Shown piece after piece: positions 8,536 through 16,481 of a DNA stretch of 32,974 nucleotides (positions are counted from its first letter, which is position 1; every line of letters starts with the position of its first letter). Position numbers and translations under genes: made by a program. The stretch is from CAYLXC01 sp964387865. Its GTDB lineage: Bacteria; Patescibacteriota; Microgenomatia; Daviesbacterales; UBA10151. The stretch is from the NCBI GenBank assembly GCA_964387865.1, contig CAYLXC010000009.1, positions 1-32,974 of the forward strand. The letters are read 5' to 3'. The notes beneath the pieces were generated by a model, which was not told the DNA's origin, did no database searches, and saw only the letters and a program-made list of their open reading frames with translations.

Positions 8536-10227
8536 ATGGTAAAAAAGTTGTTATTAGAAGACTTAAAAAAAGTTCTAGGAGAATTAGGATATGAAACAAC
8601 TGATATAGTTTTATCTATTTCAAAAAATCCCACATTCGGAGATTATAGTACGAATTTAGCATTACAGCTTGCTAAATCAAAAACACCGGATGGTAAGCGC
8701 TCACCGACAGAAATTGCTAACGAAATAGTGATTAGAGTCAAGAATCAAGAGTCAAGTAAAGGGTATTTAGAAAAAGTGGAAATTGCTGGAGGAGGATTTA
8801 TTAACTTTTTTATAAAAGATCAGCAACTCATTAAGTATTTAAAAGATGCAGGACAATTAAGAAAAAGTAAAAGACCTCAAAAAATCTTGGTCGAATATGG
8901 ACATGTTAATCCCTTAAAAGAAATTCATATAGGACATTTAAGAACTTTTATTTTGGGGGAAAGTCTTTGCAGAATTTTTGAAAGTTTGGGAAATAAAGTT
9001 TTCAGAGCAAATTATCAGGGCGATATAGGGTTGCATATTGCCAAAGCAATCTGGGGAATTGAAGAACTTGGATTACCAACAAAAGAACTTAGTTTGGAAG
9101 AAAAAGCTGAATTTTTAGGTGAAGCTTATGCCAAAGGAAATAATTCCTATGAAGTTGATCCCCAAATAAAAAAAAAGATTGATCAAATAAATGTTCAACT
9201 TTATGAAAGTGATCCAAAGATCAAAGAAATATACAAACTTGCCAGAGATTGGAGTCTTGAATATTTTGAGCCTATCTACAAACTTTTAGGAGTTAAATAT
9301 GATAGATGTTTTTTTGAAAGTGAAGTTTTTGAGGGTGGGAAGCAAATAGTTATGAAAAACTTAAGAAAAGTTTTTGAGAAAAATGATGGTGCCATAATTT
9401 TCCCGGCAAAAATTTATGGATTGCATAATAGGGTTTTCATAACATCAGCAGGACATGCTACTTATGAAGGGAAAGAAATAGGTTTGGCAAAACTTGAGTA
9501 TGAAAGCTTCAATTATGACAACTCAATTCATGTTGTCGCCTCAGAACAGGATGGTTATTTTGAGGTTGTAATTAAAGCCATTGAGTTAATTTTTCCTAAT
9601 CTAATAGGGAAAAAATTTCATTTATCATATGGAGTTGTTGACCTCAAAGAGGGAAAAATGTCTTCCAGAGCCGGGAACGTAGTAACTGTTGATGATTTAT
9701 ATCATGTGGTTTGCGAGAAAGTTAGGGAGGTAATGAAGAAAAGTAGGTTGGAAGTTGACCAAAAAGTTGTAGAAATTGTGGCCATGGGTGCAATTAAATT
9801 TTCTTATCTTAAATATTCTCCAAGACCAAACATGATATTTGATCTTGAGGAATCAGTATCCCTTGAAGGTGACAGTGGACCTTATGTTCAATATACCTAT
9901 GCAAGAATTCAATCTCTTCTAAAGAAAGCAAAAGGAAAGTCTATCTCTTTTGATAATAATGAAAGTATGGATAAAGAAGAAAGGCAGATTTTAGTTCAGC
10001 TATTATATTTTCCGGAAATTGTTGAAGAAGTTGCTAAAATCTATCACCCTAATTTACTAGCATCTTATTTGTTAGATCTCTCCAAGTTTTATAATCTTTT
10101 TTACCAAAAATTTAAAATAATTGGTTCAGAAAAAGAAAATTTAAGGTTAGGAATCTCCAAAGCTGTAGGAGATATTTTAGCTAAAGGTCTTTACCTTTTG
10201 GGTATTGAAGCCCCGGAAAGGATGTGA
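8536..10227 (+). CDS. argS: Arginyl-tRNA synthetase
   Basis: Class I synthetase, 563 aa. It has the N-terminal ArgS domain with NPTFGDYSTNLAL, the HIGH motif at residues 131-134 within GHVNPLKEIHIGHLR, and the KMSKS-equivalent KMSSR at 374-378. The C-terminal DALR anticodon-binding domain begins around GDSGPYVQYTYARIQS. It follows comEC by 25 bp. The stop codon TGA overlaps the start of the next gene. TGA at the end of this essential gene shows that TGA is read as stop. Confidence 0.97.
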   Translation: MVKKLLLEDLKKVLGELGYETTDIVLSISKNPTFGDYSTNLALQLAKSKTPDGKRSPTEIANEIVIRVKNQESSKGYLEKVEIAGGGFINFFIKDQQLIKYLKDAGQLRKSKRPQKILVEYGHVNPLKEIHIGHLRTFILGESLCRIFESLGNKVFRANYQGDIGLHIAKAIWGIEELGLPTKELSLEEKAEFLGEAYAKGNNSYEVDPQIKKKIDQINVQLYESDPKIKEIYKLARDWSLEYFEPIYKLLGVKYDRCFFESEVFEGGKQIVMKNLRKVFEKNDGAIIFPAKIYGLHNRVFITSAGHATYEGKEIGLAKLEYESFNYDNSIHVVASEQDGYFEVVIKAIELIFPNLIGKKFHLSYGVVDLKEGKMSSRAGNVVTVDDLYHVVCEKVREVMKKSRLEVDQKVVEIVAMGAIKFSYLKYSPRPNMIFDLEESVSLEGDSGPYVQYTYARIQSLLKKAKGKSISFDNNESMDKEERQILVQLLYFPEIVEEVAKIYHPNLLASYLLDLSKFYNLFYQKFKIIGSEKENLRLGISKAVGDILAKGLYLLGIEAPERM

Positions 10228-11276
10228 TGATTTTTAGAAGACATTCTGGGAGATCCAAAAATCCGATATTTATGGTATTCAGGCTGCTTTTAAGTCTTGT
10301 AATGTTTGCTGTACTTTTGGGAGGGATTTATTCTGCATATAAACATTTTTCAGGTTTGGATCCATTAAAACTAAACCCGCAAGCTGTTATCTCAAATCTC
10401 CTGCAGGCAAAAACCCCGCAGCAATTTTTAACTGCGCTCTCATCCATAAAAGTACCGCAAGGGTTATCCAATCAGATAAATAAAAAATTCTCAAGCCAGA
10501 ATGAGGGCGGGCAAGATACACTGCAAAACTTAACCACTGAAAAAAAGAGCCGTAAGCTGGCATTTAAATTCTTGCTTATTGCAGATTCTCATAGTGACAA
10601 CATAAATTTACAAAAAGCTATCAGTCAAGCAAAAAATATTTCACCTGAGCTTGCCTTCATTATTGGACTTGGGGATTATACTGAAGTCGGGACCTTAGAT
10701 GAGCTAAAAAAAGCAAAAACTGAGTTTGATTTGGCTAATTTGCGTTATTTTTTAGCTCCCGGTGATCATGATCTTTGGGATTCAAGGGACAAACAAAAAG
10801 ATCCTGCAGCAAACTTTAGAGAAGTTTTTGGTCCTACTTTTCAATCATTTACATACGGAAACTTCAGATTCATTATTTTACATAATAGTGATAATTATGT
10901 GGGCGTCACCAATGAGCAAAGAAATTGGTTAACCCAGGAATTGGAGAAAGCAAGAATTGATAAAGCGAATGGAATATTTGTTTTCTTGCATGAACCTCTT
11001 TTGCATCCATCATCGGATCATGTCATGGGGCGCGTTGAGGCTTCTTTAAAACAGCAGGCGAAAGATTTAACTAAAATGTTAAAAGAACAAGGTGTAAATA
11101 AGGTTTTTGCAGGAGATAGTCACTATTTTAGTGAATATAATGAGAGTGAAACTAATCTTTCCATGGTAACTGTTGGTGCAGTAACAATTGAGAGAAACCC
11201 CCAAGCCCCAAGGTTTGCCGTTGTTTCTGTATTTGAAGATGGAAATACAGGGGTTGAAGATATAGCCATTAAATGA
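10227..11276 (+). CDS. Membrane-anchored calcineurin-like metallophosphoesterase
   Basis: An N-terminal span (about residues 16-38) anchors an extracytoplasmic phosphoesterase domain. Motifs in order: IADSHSD, GLGDYTE, APGDHDLWD (GNHD variant with Asp in place of Asn), FLHEPLLH and AGDSHYF (GHxH-like end motif). The family uses two metals to hydrolyse phosphomono- or diesters; the substrate is not evident. The ATG at 10227 overlaps the argS stop by one base (TGATG); a GTG at 10224 would add one residue. The changed GNHD and GHxH positions may alter metal binding. Confidence 0.82.
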   Translation: MIFRRHSGRSKNPIFMVFRLLLSLVMFAVLLGGIYSAYKHFSGLDPLKLNPQAVISNLLQAKTPQQFLTALSSIKVPQGLSNQINKKFSSQNEGGQDTLQNLTTEKKSRKLAFKFLLIADSHSDNINLQKAISQAKNISPELAFIIGLGDYTEVGTLDELKKAKTEFDLANLRYFLAPGDHDLWDSRDKQKDPAANFREVFGPTFQSFTYGNFRFIILHNSDNYVGVTNEQRNWLTQELEKARIDKANGIFVFLHEPLLHPSSDHVMGRVEASLKQQAKDLTKMLKEQGVNKVFAGDSHYFSEYNESETNLSMVTVGAVTIERNPQAPRFAVVSVFEDGNTGVEDIAIK

Positions 11277-11291
11277 GATAATCACTCGAAT

Positions 11292-11801
11292 ATGCTTCAG
11301 AAAACCTTAATAATAATTAAACCTGATGGTATAGCTGGGGGATTCACTGATGAGATTATCAGAAGATATCAGGTTGAAGGACTAAGAATTGTTAAAAGAA
11401 AAGATATGATGGCTCCGGATGATTTGGTTAAAAAGCATTATCCTATGAATCCCAACTATTTGAAATCCATTGGGGAAAAAACCATTGCTGCAGGACAGAA
11501 TGTAAAATCCCCGGAAGATCAAGGAAGAAAAGTTGTTACCTGGCTTAGGAAATTTATTACCTCAGGCCCAATTGTGGTATTAATTATGGAAGGAGAGGAT
11601 GCTATAAATAAAGCAAGAAAGATTACAGGTTTTACAGATCCATCTACTGCTGAAAAAGGAACCATAAGAGGAGATTTGGGTTCAGATTCCATCCTTAAGG
11701 CAAATAAAGAAGAAAGGCCTGTATATAATTTGATTCATGCTTCAGGGTCAGAGGAAGAAGCTGAAAAAGAAATTAAACTTTGGTTTGGGGCTGATTCATA
11801 G
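11292..11801 (+). CDS. ndk: Nucleoside-diphosphate kinase
   Basis: Transfers phosphate between nucleoside di- and triphosphates via a phosphohistidine. LIIIKPDG is at the N-terminus. The signature TDPSTAEKGTIRGDLG is followed by NLIHASGS, with the catalytic histidine at about residue 149. At 169 aa it is longer than the common 140-150 aa form because of a segment around residues 45-90. A GATAAT box lies 9 nt before the ATG. The 3' end overlaps the converging transglycosylase gene by 29 bp. Confidence 0.95.
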   Translation: MLQKTLIIIKPDGIAGGFTDEIIRRYQVEGLRIVKRKDMMAPDDLVKKHYPMNPNYLKSIGEKTIAAGQNVKSPEDQGRKVVTWLRKFITSGPIVVLIMEGEDAINKARKITGFTDPSTAEKGTIRGDLGSDSILKANKEERPVYNLIHASGSEEEAEKEIKLWFGADS

Positions 11802-12633
11802 GTATTTGGCGTATTGCTTCTGTTGCACCTCTTACTCCAAAGTAGTATTCAATGCCTGGATTTTGAAACACATCTGCTCCCCCCTTTCTTACAAAATCCA
11901 AAACTGTTTTTGGGCCGGCATTGTAAGATGAGATAGCCAAGACAGGATCCTGGAATCTATCCATTTGTAAAGTCAAATAAGCAATTGCCAGTGTTAAATT
12001 TATCCCAGGATCATGAATATCTACATTTCCCCAGTCCAGTGCCTTTTTTGCATCTTTTTCCGCATCAGGAGTTAGTTGACACAAGCCTCTATCTTCATCA
12101 ACACTTATCGCTAAAGGATTAGCGGAGCTTTCTACCATTATTAAGCCTGGTATTGAATCTATAATTAATGGATTGATTTTCTTACCCATATTCTTTTCAA
12201 CAGTAGATGCTGCTTGTAATATCAAAGGCTGATACTCATCCTTGATATTTTCGGCAAGGACACTAAATCCTGTTTCTGATTGCTTAAGATACCAATCCTT
12301 ATAATAGTTGACTCGGTCTTGGGAGCCTTGCGTAGATTCAATAACAGGTAAAATAAAGATTGATTGAGCATAAGCTTCTGCTAAATTTAAGACCACAGCT
12401 GAAGAATGAGCTTGGGGTTTGTCTGAGGCATAAGGAGTTAGTAAAGAATTAATTGCAAGCCCACTCATAACAAACATCAGTGTTAGTCTGGCAATATCAC
12501 CTTTTGAAAGATGGGACCAGAGTTTTATGGGATTGTAGATTCTTTCTTTGCCTTTTGCTCTTACTAATTCGCCCCTCCTCAGAGACTCCTTAGACTTACC
12601 TCTAAAGGTTGGATTTTCCGCTAAATTATCCAC
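11773..12633 (-). CDS. Lytic transglycosylase (SLT / GH23) with N-terminal anchor
   Basis: Cleaves peptidoglycan glycan strands. The SLT domain contains IMVESSANPLA with the catalytic Glu, DRGLCQLTP (GLMQ-type motif) and AISSYNAGPKTV (AYNAG-type motif). A hydrophobic segment (LTLMFVMSGLAINSLL) acts as anchor or signal. I place the start at GTG 12633, giving 286 aa, because TATACT (12640-12645) lies 6 nt upstream. A longer reading frame from 12711 would begin with a peptide (ACPERSRRV) that is typical of translated palindromic repeats and lies upstream of this promoter. Confidence 0.85.
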   Translation of the reverse strand: MDNLAENPTFRGKSKESLRRGELVRAKGKERIYNPIKLWSHLSKGDIARLTLMFVMSGLAINSLLTPYASDKPQAHSSAVVLNLAEAYAQSIFILPVIESTQGSQDRVNYYKDWYLKQSETGFSVLAENIKDEYQPLILQAASTVEKNMGKKINPLIIDSIPGLIMVESSANPLAISVDEDRGLCQLTPDAEKDAKKALDWGNVDIHDPGINLTLAIAYLTLQMDRFQDPVLAISSYNAGPKTVLDFVRKGGADVFQNPGIEYYFGVRGATEAIRQIPMNQPQTKV

Positions 12634-12639
12634 ACATAT

Positions 12640-12645
12640 AGTATA
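12640..12645 (-). promoter_or_regulatory. -10 box of the transglycosylase gene, near-leaderless
   Basis: On the minus strand TATACT ends 6 nt before GTG at 12633, so transcription would start at or very near the start codon. No clear -35 is seen. Confidence 0.5.
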
Positions 12646-12674
12646 GCAAAAGTCGCGCAGGAGCGATGAATATT

Positions 12675-12702
12675 GAACCCTTCGACTACGCTCAGGGCAA
12701 GC
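12675..12702. repeat. REP-like repeat unit upstream of the transglycosylase
   Basis: CCCTTCGACTACGCTCAGGG has the typical arms of a small dispersed palindromic repeat. If translated it would read CPERSRR. Related units lie at 158-290 and at 25013-25036. Confidence 0.65.
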
Positions 12703-12812
12703 TGGTACCATTGTTAGACTCTATCCTAGAACACTGGAAAATAGGAACGTTTGATCCTGAAGTATTGGTTCACAAACTTGAAACTTGTCCACCAAACTAT
12801 ATATTTTAGTGG

Positions 12813-12818
12813 TATAAT
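12813..12818 (+). promoter_or_regulatory. -10 box of the hicBA operon
   Basis: Consensus TATAAT, 9 nt before the ATG at 12828. No good -35 at the usual spacing. The mRNA would be leaderless or nearly so. Confidence 0.6.
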
Positions 12819-12827
12819 TTACTTAAT

Positions 12828-13073
12828 ATGAAAGATTTACAGTTTAAAGTACTAATTGAACAAGATGAAGATGGATGGTATATTGCAGAGGTGCCAGAAC
12901 TGCAAGGATGCTATACTCAAGGTAAAACTGTGGAGGAAGTAAGGGAAAGAATTAAAGAAGTCATTAAACTTGTCCTGGAATCAGATAAAGAGGCCAAAAA
13001 GAGTAAGTTATCCTCCCCACAACCACATTCTAAATTCTTCGCGGTTGAGGATATAATTCTTCCATATGCCTAA
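12828..13073 (+). CDS. hicB: HicB-like antitoxin
   Basis: An 81-aa HicB-fold protein. The signature region VLIEQDEDGWYIAEVPELQGCYTQGKTVEEV is split here by eye from the family pattern: a DGxY/W..EVPELPGC core followed by T..EA. Unlike longer HicB proteins it has no separate C-terminal HTH or RHH DNA-binding domain that I can see. The gene overlaps hicA by 8 bp, with antitoxin first. The antitoxin would neutralise HicA by direct binding. Confidence 0.88.
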   Translation: MKDLQFKVLIEQDEDGWYIAEVPELQGCYTQGKTVEEVRERIKEVIKLVLESDKEAKKSKLSSPQPHSKFFAVEDIILPYA

Positions 13074-13290
13074 ATTATCCCCAATCAACGCCACAAAACT
13101 CATCAAGATTCTTTCTAAGCAAGGATTTGTAAAGATTCGTCAAAGTGGTAGTCATGTTAGACTGGAACATCGTGATGGTAGAAAAACTAGCATACCAGTT
13201 CATTCTGGAGAAAATGTTAGAACAGGACTTCTTAGAAAAATTTTAAGAGACGTAAATATCTCCAGAGATGAGTTTGAAAAACTAAGATAA
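13066..13290 (+). CDS. hicA: HicA-like mRNA interferase toxin
   Basis: A 74-aa protein with the double-stranded-RNA-binding-like HicA fold. It has the N-terminal KLIKILSKQGFVKIRQSGSH stretch with the catalytic histidine at residue 30, then RKTSIPVHSGENVRTGLLRKIL. HicA toxins cleave mRNA independently of the ribosome. It is translationally coupled to hicB. It lies just before the first copy of the EFHRILGKLLGF tail. Confidence 0.9.
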   Translation: MPKLSPINATKLIKILSKQGFVKIRQSGSHVRLEHRDGRKTSIPVHSGENVRTGLLRKILRDVNISRDEFEKLR

Positions 13291-13302
13291 CTCTAATTTG
13301 TA

Positions 13303-13341
13303 GAATTTCACCGTATTTTAGGTAAGCTATTAGGGTTTTAA
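13303..13341 (+). pseudogene. Tail repeat copy 1 (EFHRILGKLLGF-stop)
   Basis: A 39-nt coding remnant ending in TAA. It encodes EFHRILGKLLGF and nearly matches 15210-15248 and 17346-17384. No start codon belongs to it here. The peptide recalls the extreme C-terminus of phage small-terminase-like proteins, but this is a weak resemblance. Confidence 0.7.
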
Positions 13342-13394
13342 CTAACCCAAGATCTAACAGTTTGTGCAACCCGTACAACAAATCAACCTATTTT

Positions 13395-13423
13395 TTGACT
13401 TGTGAGTTCAATTCTGTTACAAT
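13395..13423 (+). promoter_or_regulatory. Promoter of the 13471 gene
   Basis: TTGACT (13395-13400), a 17-bp spacer and TACAAT (13418-13423). Transcription would begin near 13430, leaving a leader of about 40 nt that has no Shine-Dalgarno sequence. Confidence 0.65.
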
Positions 13424-13470
13424 TCACATTAGATTAACAGTTGTACCAATAATAATAACCTAGTAAACAA

Positions 13471-14280
13471 ATGACTGAATTTTATGGTAACACACCGCAA
13501 AAATCAGAAGTAAGAGGATTTCTTAGAGAAGGAGAAAACAATAGCTCCGAAAATAATCTCTTTAAAAGATTCTCTAGGTTTGCGCGCAGAATTGCAAATA
13601 GATTCACTTCCAGGGAGATTACATCAGCCAATCCTCGAATAGACAGTAAATCAGGTTTTGACGAACTTACAATCAAAGTAGCGGATAGGTTGCTCGTAGA
13701 TTTAAATAGTGGTGGCTTTAGTAGCATAGCACAAATAAATGGTACACTGTATAATCCTAACCTTTTCACAAACAGAATTAAGTCATACGTTGTGATTAAC
13801 CTTAATGGTAAGCTGCGTGAAGTTAATCTCGAATTAGAAGAGGGCGAAGAAGAAGGAATTTCAATTCCTCAAATGTATTTTACAGTAAGGAATTTTTATA
13901 AATCACAAGAGGAGTTTGATGAAGCTCGGACAGTAATGAACCCGCAATTTGAATTATCTATTTACAGACATAGGATTACAAGAGAGTATGATCAGAGGAG
14001 AGGTGACGATCCTTTAGAACAATTAAGTGTAAGAGAGCTGAACCAACAACATGTTAGGTATATAATAGGCCCTGAAGTACCTCAGACTGAATTTCAAGAT
14101 ATGAATCCTACAGAAAAAAGTAATTTTGTAGAAGAATTATTGCAAGCTAAGGTTGATCCTGAAGCGACTGCAATTCTTTACGAAAAAATAAAAACTAATT
14201 CTTCAGCAAGAGAAGAAAACTTGGTCTGGAATAGAGATAATTCTCAGAATAAAATCAACATGAGAGGATTATTAGGGTAA
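13471..14280 (+). CDS. Hypothetical protein, cargo 1 of the accessory array
   Basis: A 269-aa protein that I do not recognise. It is hydrophilic, with no signal peptide or membrane span. There is a basic N-terminal region (FKRFSRFARRIANRF), a middle region with alternating hydrophobic residues, an acidic patch (LELEEGEEEG), and a Gln/Glu/Arg-rich C-terminal half. It lies between tail copy 1 and recombinase stub 1, the place taken in the next two units by unrelated membrane-anchored proteins. A soluble phage- or element-derived protein is possible. Confidence 0.6.
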   Translation: MTEFYGNTPQKSEVRGFLREGENNSSENNLFKRFSRFARRIANRFTSREITSANPRIDSKSGFDELTIKVADRLLVDLNSGGFSSIAQINGTLYNPNLFTNRIKSYVVINLNGKLREVNLELEEGEEEGISIPQMYFTVRNFYKSQEEFDEARTVMNPQFELSIYRHRITREYDQRRGDDPLEQLSVRELNQQHVRYIIGPEVPQTEFQDMNPTEKSNFVEELLQAKVDPEATAILYEKIKTNSSAREENLVWNRDNSQNKINMRGLLG

Positions 14281-14323
14281 ACTCCCTAAATAGGTTCTAA
14301 TATCACACAGATCCGCAAGTATC

Positions 14324-14389
14324 CTATATTCCCGCAAATCTATGGATGATCCTCAAAGACAAATTGACATATTGACACTATGTACATAA
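14324..14389 (+). pseudogene. Serine-recombinase N-terminal stub 1
   Basis: The frame reads LYSRKSMDDPQRQID and then stops at 14387. This is the start of the catalytic domain of a large serine recombinase ((Y/V)ARKSxDDPxRQ, where the Ser is the nucleophile). The true start and the rest of the gene are gone. It is related to the stubs at 16329 and 18554. Confidence 0.7.
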
Positions 14390-14400
14390 TGACATAATAT
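14372..14400 (+). promoter_or_regulatory. Promoter of the Phd-PIN operon
   Basis: TTGACA (14372-14377), a 17-bp spacer and TAATAT (14395-14400), then 9 nt to the ATG at 14410. ATGTACAT lies in the spacer and TGACATA is repeated around it; these are candidates for antitoxin binding. Confidence 0.65.
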
Positions 14401-14409
14401 ACAAAATAT

Positions 14410-14718
14410 ATGAGGACTATATCTGTAAGAGATGCCAGAGCTAATTTTTCTGAACTTCTGGGCAGTGTTTACTATACTAATAATCCTGTTATAGTTGAAA
14501 AAAAGGGAAAACCTTTTGCTGTAGTCGTTAGCCCCAGCCAGTATCAACGGTTAAAACAAGAAGAGGAAAAGGATTGGGTTATCATTGACAAACTTCGGGC
14601 TAAGAATGCTGATAAGGATCCTGATGCAGTCTATAGAGAAGTTACAAAAGTAGTCGAAGAAGTACGACAGGAGATCTATGATAAAGAGCAAAAGAAAGGT
14701 CTATCGGGCAGTCGTTGA
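14410..14718 (+). CDS. Phd/YefM-family antitoxin
   Basis: A 102-aa protein. Its N-terminus MRTISVRDARANFSELL is the typical Phd/YefM dimerisation and DNA-binding fold, followed by VIVEKKGKPFAVVVSPSQYQ. The charged C-terminal half would wrap the toxin. It overlaps the PIN gene downstream by 41 bp. The promoter region has repeats suitable for autoregulation. Related in kind, but not closely in sequence, to the antitoxin at 16878-17195. Confidence 0.88.
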   Translation: MRTISVRDARANFSELLGSVYYTNNPVIVEKKGKPFAVVVSPSQYQRLKQEEEKDWVIIDKLRAKNADKDPDAVYREVTKVVEEVRQEIYDKEQKKGLSGSR

Positions 14719-15133
14719 TACGAACATTATTGTGAGTGGTTTTATTAACAAATTCGGTCCTCCTTACCAATTAGTTTCCAAATTACAAAAAGATCTCCTT
14801 GTACTTATAGTTACAGGTGAGCTTTGGGCAGAATATGAAGAAGTATTATCGAGACCAAAATTAATAAAACAGTTAAGCATTTCAGAAGAAGCAATAGCTG
14901 CAATTTTGCGCAGAGTTCAAAGGAGGGCGATTATGGTTACCTCCTCCAAAAATCTTCCCATTGAAATAAGGGACCCAAAAGACGAAAAAGTATTCGCTGC
15001 TGCTTTGGGAGGAAAAGCAGATTATCTAATAACAGGAGACGAGGATTTACTCGATCTAAAAGAAAATACTAAATTGGGTAATCTAAAAATAGTAAATGTC
15101 CAAGAATTCCTTAAACTACTGCGAGAGAAATAA
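14678..15133 (+). CDS. PIN-domain toxin
   Basis: A 151-aa protein of the PIN-family toxin group (COG1569-like). Acidic catalytic positions: VVDTN (Asp 14), the Glu in AEYEEVLSRP, and the Asps in IRDPKDEKVFAAA and ITGDEDLL. PIN toxins are Mg-dependent RNases. It is translated from the tail of the antitoxin gene and is followed 10 nt later by the mini-gene carrying tail copy 2. Confidence 0.88.
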   Translation: MIKSKRKVYRAVVDTNIIVSGFINKFGPPYQLVSKLQKDLLVLIVTGELWAEYEEVLSRPKLIKQLSISEEAIAAILRRVQRRAIMVTSSKNLPIEIRDPKDEKVFAAALGGKADYLITGDEDLLDLKENTKLGNLKIVNVQEFLKLLREK

Positions 15134-15143
15134 AGTCTTTGAT

Positions 15144-15248
15144 ATGATAGCTGCTATGAAATTTGATGAACAAACAGGAGAAAAAGTACCAGATTATAAA
15201 GTAAGATTAGAATTCCACCGCATTTTAGGTAAATTATTAGGGTTTTAA
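15144..15248 (+). pseudogene. 34-codon tail mini-gene, tail repeat copy 2
   Basis: From ATG 15144 the frame encodes 34 residues: MIAAMKFDEQ, then TGEKVPDYKVRLEFHRI, ending LGKLLGF. The last 39 nt are the repeated tail. This is the longest copy and shows that the tail was a protein C-terminus. The pattern TGEKVPDYKVRLE...LGKLLG resembles the end of phage small-terminase-like proteins; confidence in that is low. It may still be expressed or may be a remnant. Confidence 0.55.
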
Positions 15249-15263
15249 ATAGTAAAGAAATGA

Positions 15264-15269
15264 TATACT
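15264..15269 (+). promoter_or_regulatory. Extended -10 promoter of cargo 2
   Basis: TGATATACT places TATACT 7 nt before the ATG at 15277. The block ATGATATACTGGAATCA is identical before cargo 3 (17422-17427). Confidence 0.65.
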
Positions 15270-15276
15270 GGAATCA

Positions 15277-16281
15277 ATGAACCAAAAAGGTTTTACTCTG
15301 ACTTATGTTCTAGTTGGCATCCTAGTAACAGTTCTTATAGTTGGAGGTGTATATTATTTAGGAACAAAGGGAAAGACAATCTCCCAATCTACGCCTTTAC
15401 AAAAGACAAATCAACCCACCCCGAAGCAAACTTTAGAAGATGAAAAAATTCTATATGCAGAGAATGGTTTTTCCTTTTATTACCCACGCAGTTTAGAGTT
15501 GTATCAAGCACTTGCTGATGGTAATTTTTGGAGATCTGAATATGGACCAGAAAACTATGATAAATATTCATTAGTCTTACGCTATTCTGATAAACCATTC
15601 TCAGAATTGACACAGGATGGACAGTTCAATATCTACATTAAGGTCTATCCGGCAAAGACTAAATTAGAAACGATACAGAATTTAGAAGAAACCTCAGTTC
15701 AACTTGGGGAGAAACAAACAAAAAGGTACACAATTACCTGTGGAGTTGACTGTTATTACCATGTTGTTCGTTTCACTAGCAACAATAAATATTACGAGTT
15801 AATAGCCAAAGGATCTGATCCTAATTTACTAACGAAATTCCAAAATATACTATCAAGCTTTTCTTTTTATGACGCTAACTCACAAGAATGGAGAATGTAT
15901 ACTAGCAAAGAGGGTAATTATTCAATCCAGTATCCATCCAACGCTACCTTTTTAGAAAAAGTATTTCCGTCTGTTGATGGAGTAAGGGGATATAGCGAAA
16001 ACATTATTACTATACTTTCCCCAAAATTTGGTATTAGTTTTAAAAAAATAGGTAATACGTCACTTGATGATTACTTAAAAAATAATCAATGGTGTGATCC
16101 TAGTTTAATAACAGAGAACAAACAATTTGTCTTAAACGGTGAACAAGCGGTTTATCAAAACACAGGGTGCGGTGTTGAAGGAAGCTCAGATGTTTATGTT
16201 AAACATGGGGATTTACTTTACAAAATAGAGTATACAGCTCCAGATGATCCCATTTTGGCTACCTTCAAATTTATTGATTAA
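15277..16281 (+). CDS. Membrane-anchored exported protein with two PsbP-like segments, cargo 2
   Basis: A 334-aa protein. MNQKGF is followed by one hydrophobic span (about residues 8-28). The start resembles a type IV prepilin leader (GFTL) but lacks the conserved Glu at position +5, so pilin processing is doubtful. A Thr/Pro/Gln-rich linker follows. The rest contains two related segments, ENGFSFYYPRSLEL and EGNYSIQYPSNATF, like those that open PsbP/DUF1795-type domains. Cysteine pairs (CGVDC; C...C around residues 280-300) suggest disulphides outside the cell. No function can be assigned. Confidence 0.6.
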   Translation: MNQKGFTLTYVLVGILVTVLIVGGVYYLGTKGKTISQSTPLQKTNQPTPKQTLEDEKILYAENGFSFYYPRSLELYQALADGNFWRSEYGPENYDKYSLVLRYSDKPFSELTQDGQFNIYIKVYPAKTKLETIQNLEETSVQLGEKQTKRYTITCGVDCYYHVVRFTSNNKYYELIAKGSDPNLLTKFQNILSSFSFYDANSQEWRMYTSKEGNYSIQYPSNATFLEKVFPSVDGVRGYSENIITILSPKFGISFKKIGNTSLDDYLKNNQWCDPSLITENKQFVLNGEQAVYQNTGCGVEGSSDVYVKHGDLLYKIEYTAPDDPILATFKFID

Positions 16282-16328
16282 TACTTTTCAATAAAGCAGC
16301 AAGGTTCTCCTTTTGTTAAAATTTATTC

Positions 16329-16481
16329 ATGATGGATGGTGAAGTATTAGATGTAACCAAATTAAAATATGTTCACTATGCTAGAAAATCTACAGATGAT
16401 CCTCAAAGACAGGTAAGATCAATTAGCGATCAGATATTTGAATGTAAACAATTTATACTTGCGTTCTCAACATACCCATAA
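16329..16481 (+). pseudogene. Serine-recombinase N-terminal stub 2
   Basis: Fifty codons from ATG 16329: MMDGEVLDVTKLKYVHYARK, followed by STDDPQRQVRSISDQIFEC, then a short unrelated end and TAA at 16479. This is the start of a large serine recombinase (catalytic Ser in ARKS). The break falls where the oppositely oriented PIN gene ends (16453), so insertion or recombination of the PIN-Phd pair cut the recombinase gene. Confidence 0.8.

Noticed and set aside
11737..11931. A 64-codon frame across the end of ndk
   Set aside because: It overlaps ndk and the transglycosylase in other frames and shows no domain.
12634..12711. N-terminal extension of the transglycosylase (ACPERSRRV...)
   Set aside because: It is translated repeat sequence upstream of the likely -10 box; GTG 12633 is the better start.
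13482..13769. A 95-codon minus-strand frame within cargo 1
   Set aside because: The plus-strand gene has a matched promoter and is longer; the minus frame has no start signal.
15277..15370. Type IV pilin gene
   Set aside because: The start resembles a prepilin leader (KGFTL) but lacks Glu at +5, and the rest of the protein is far from a pilin.
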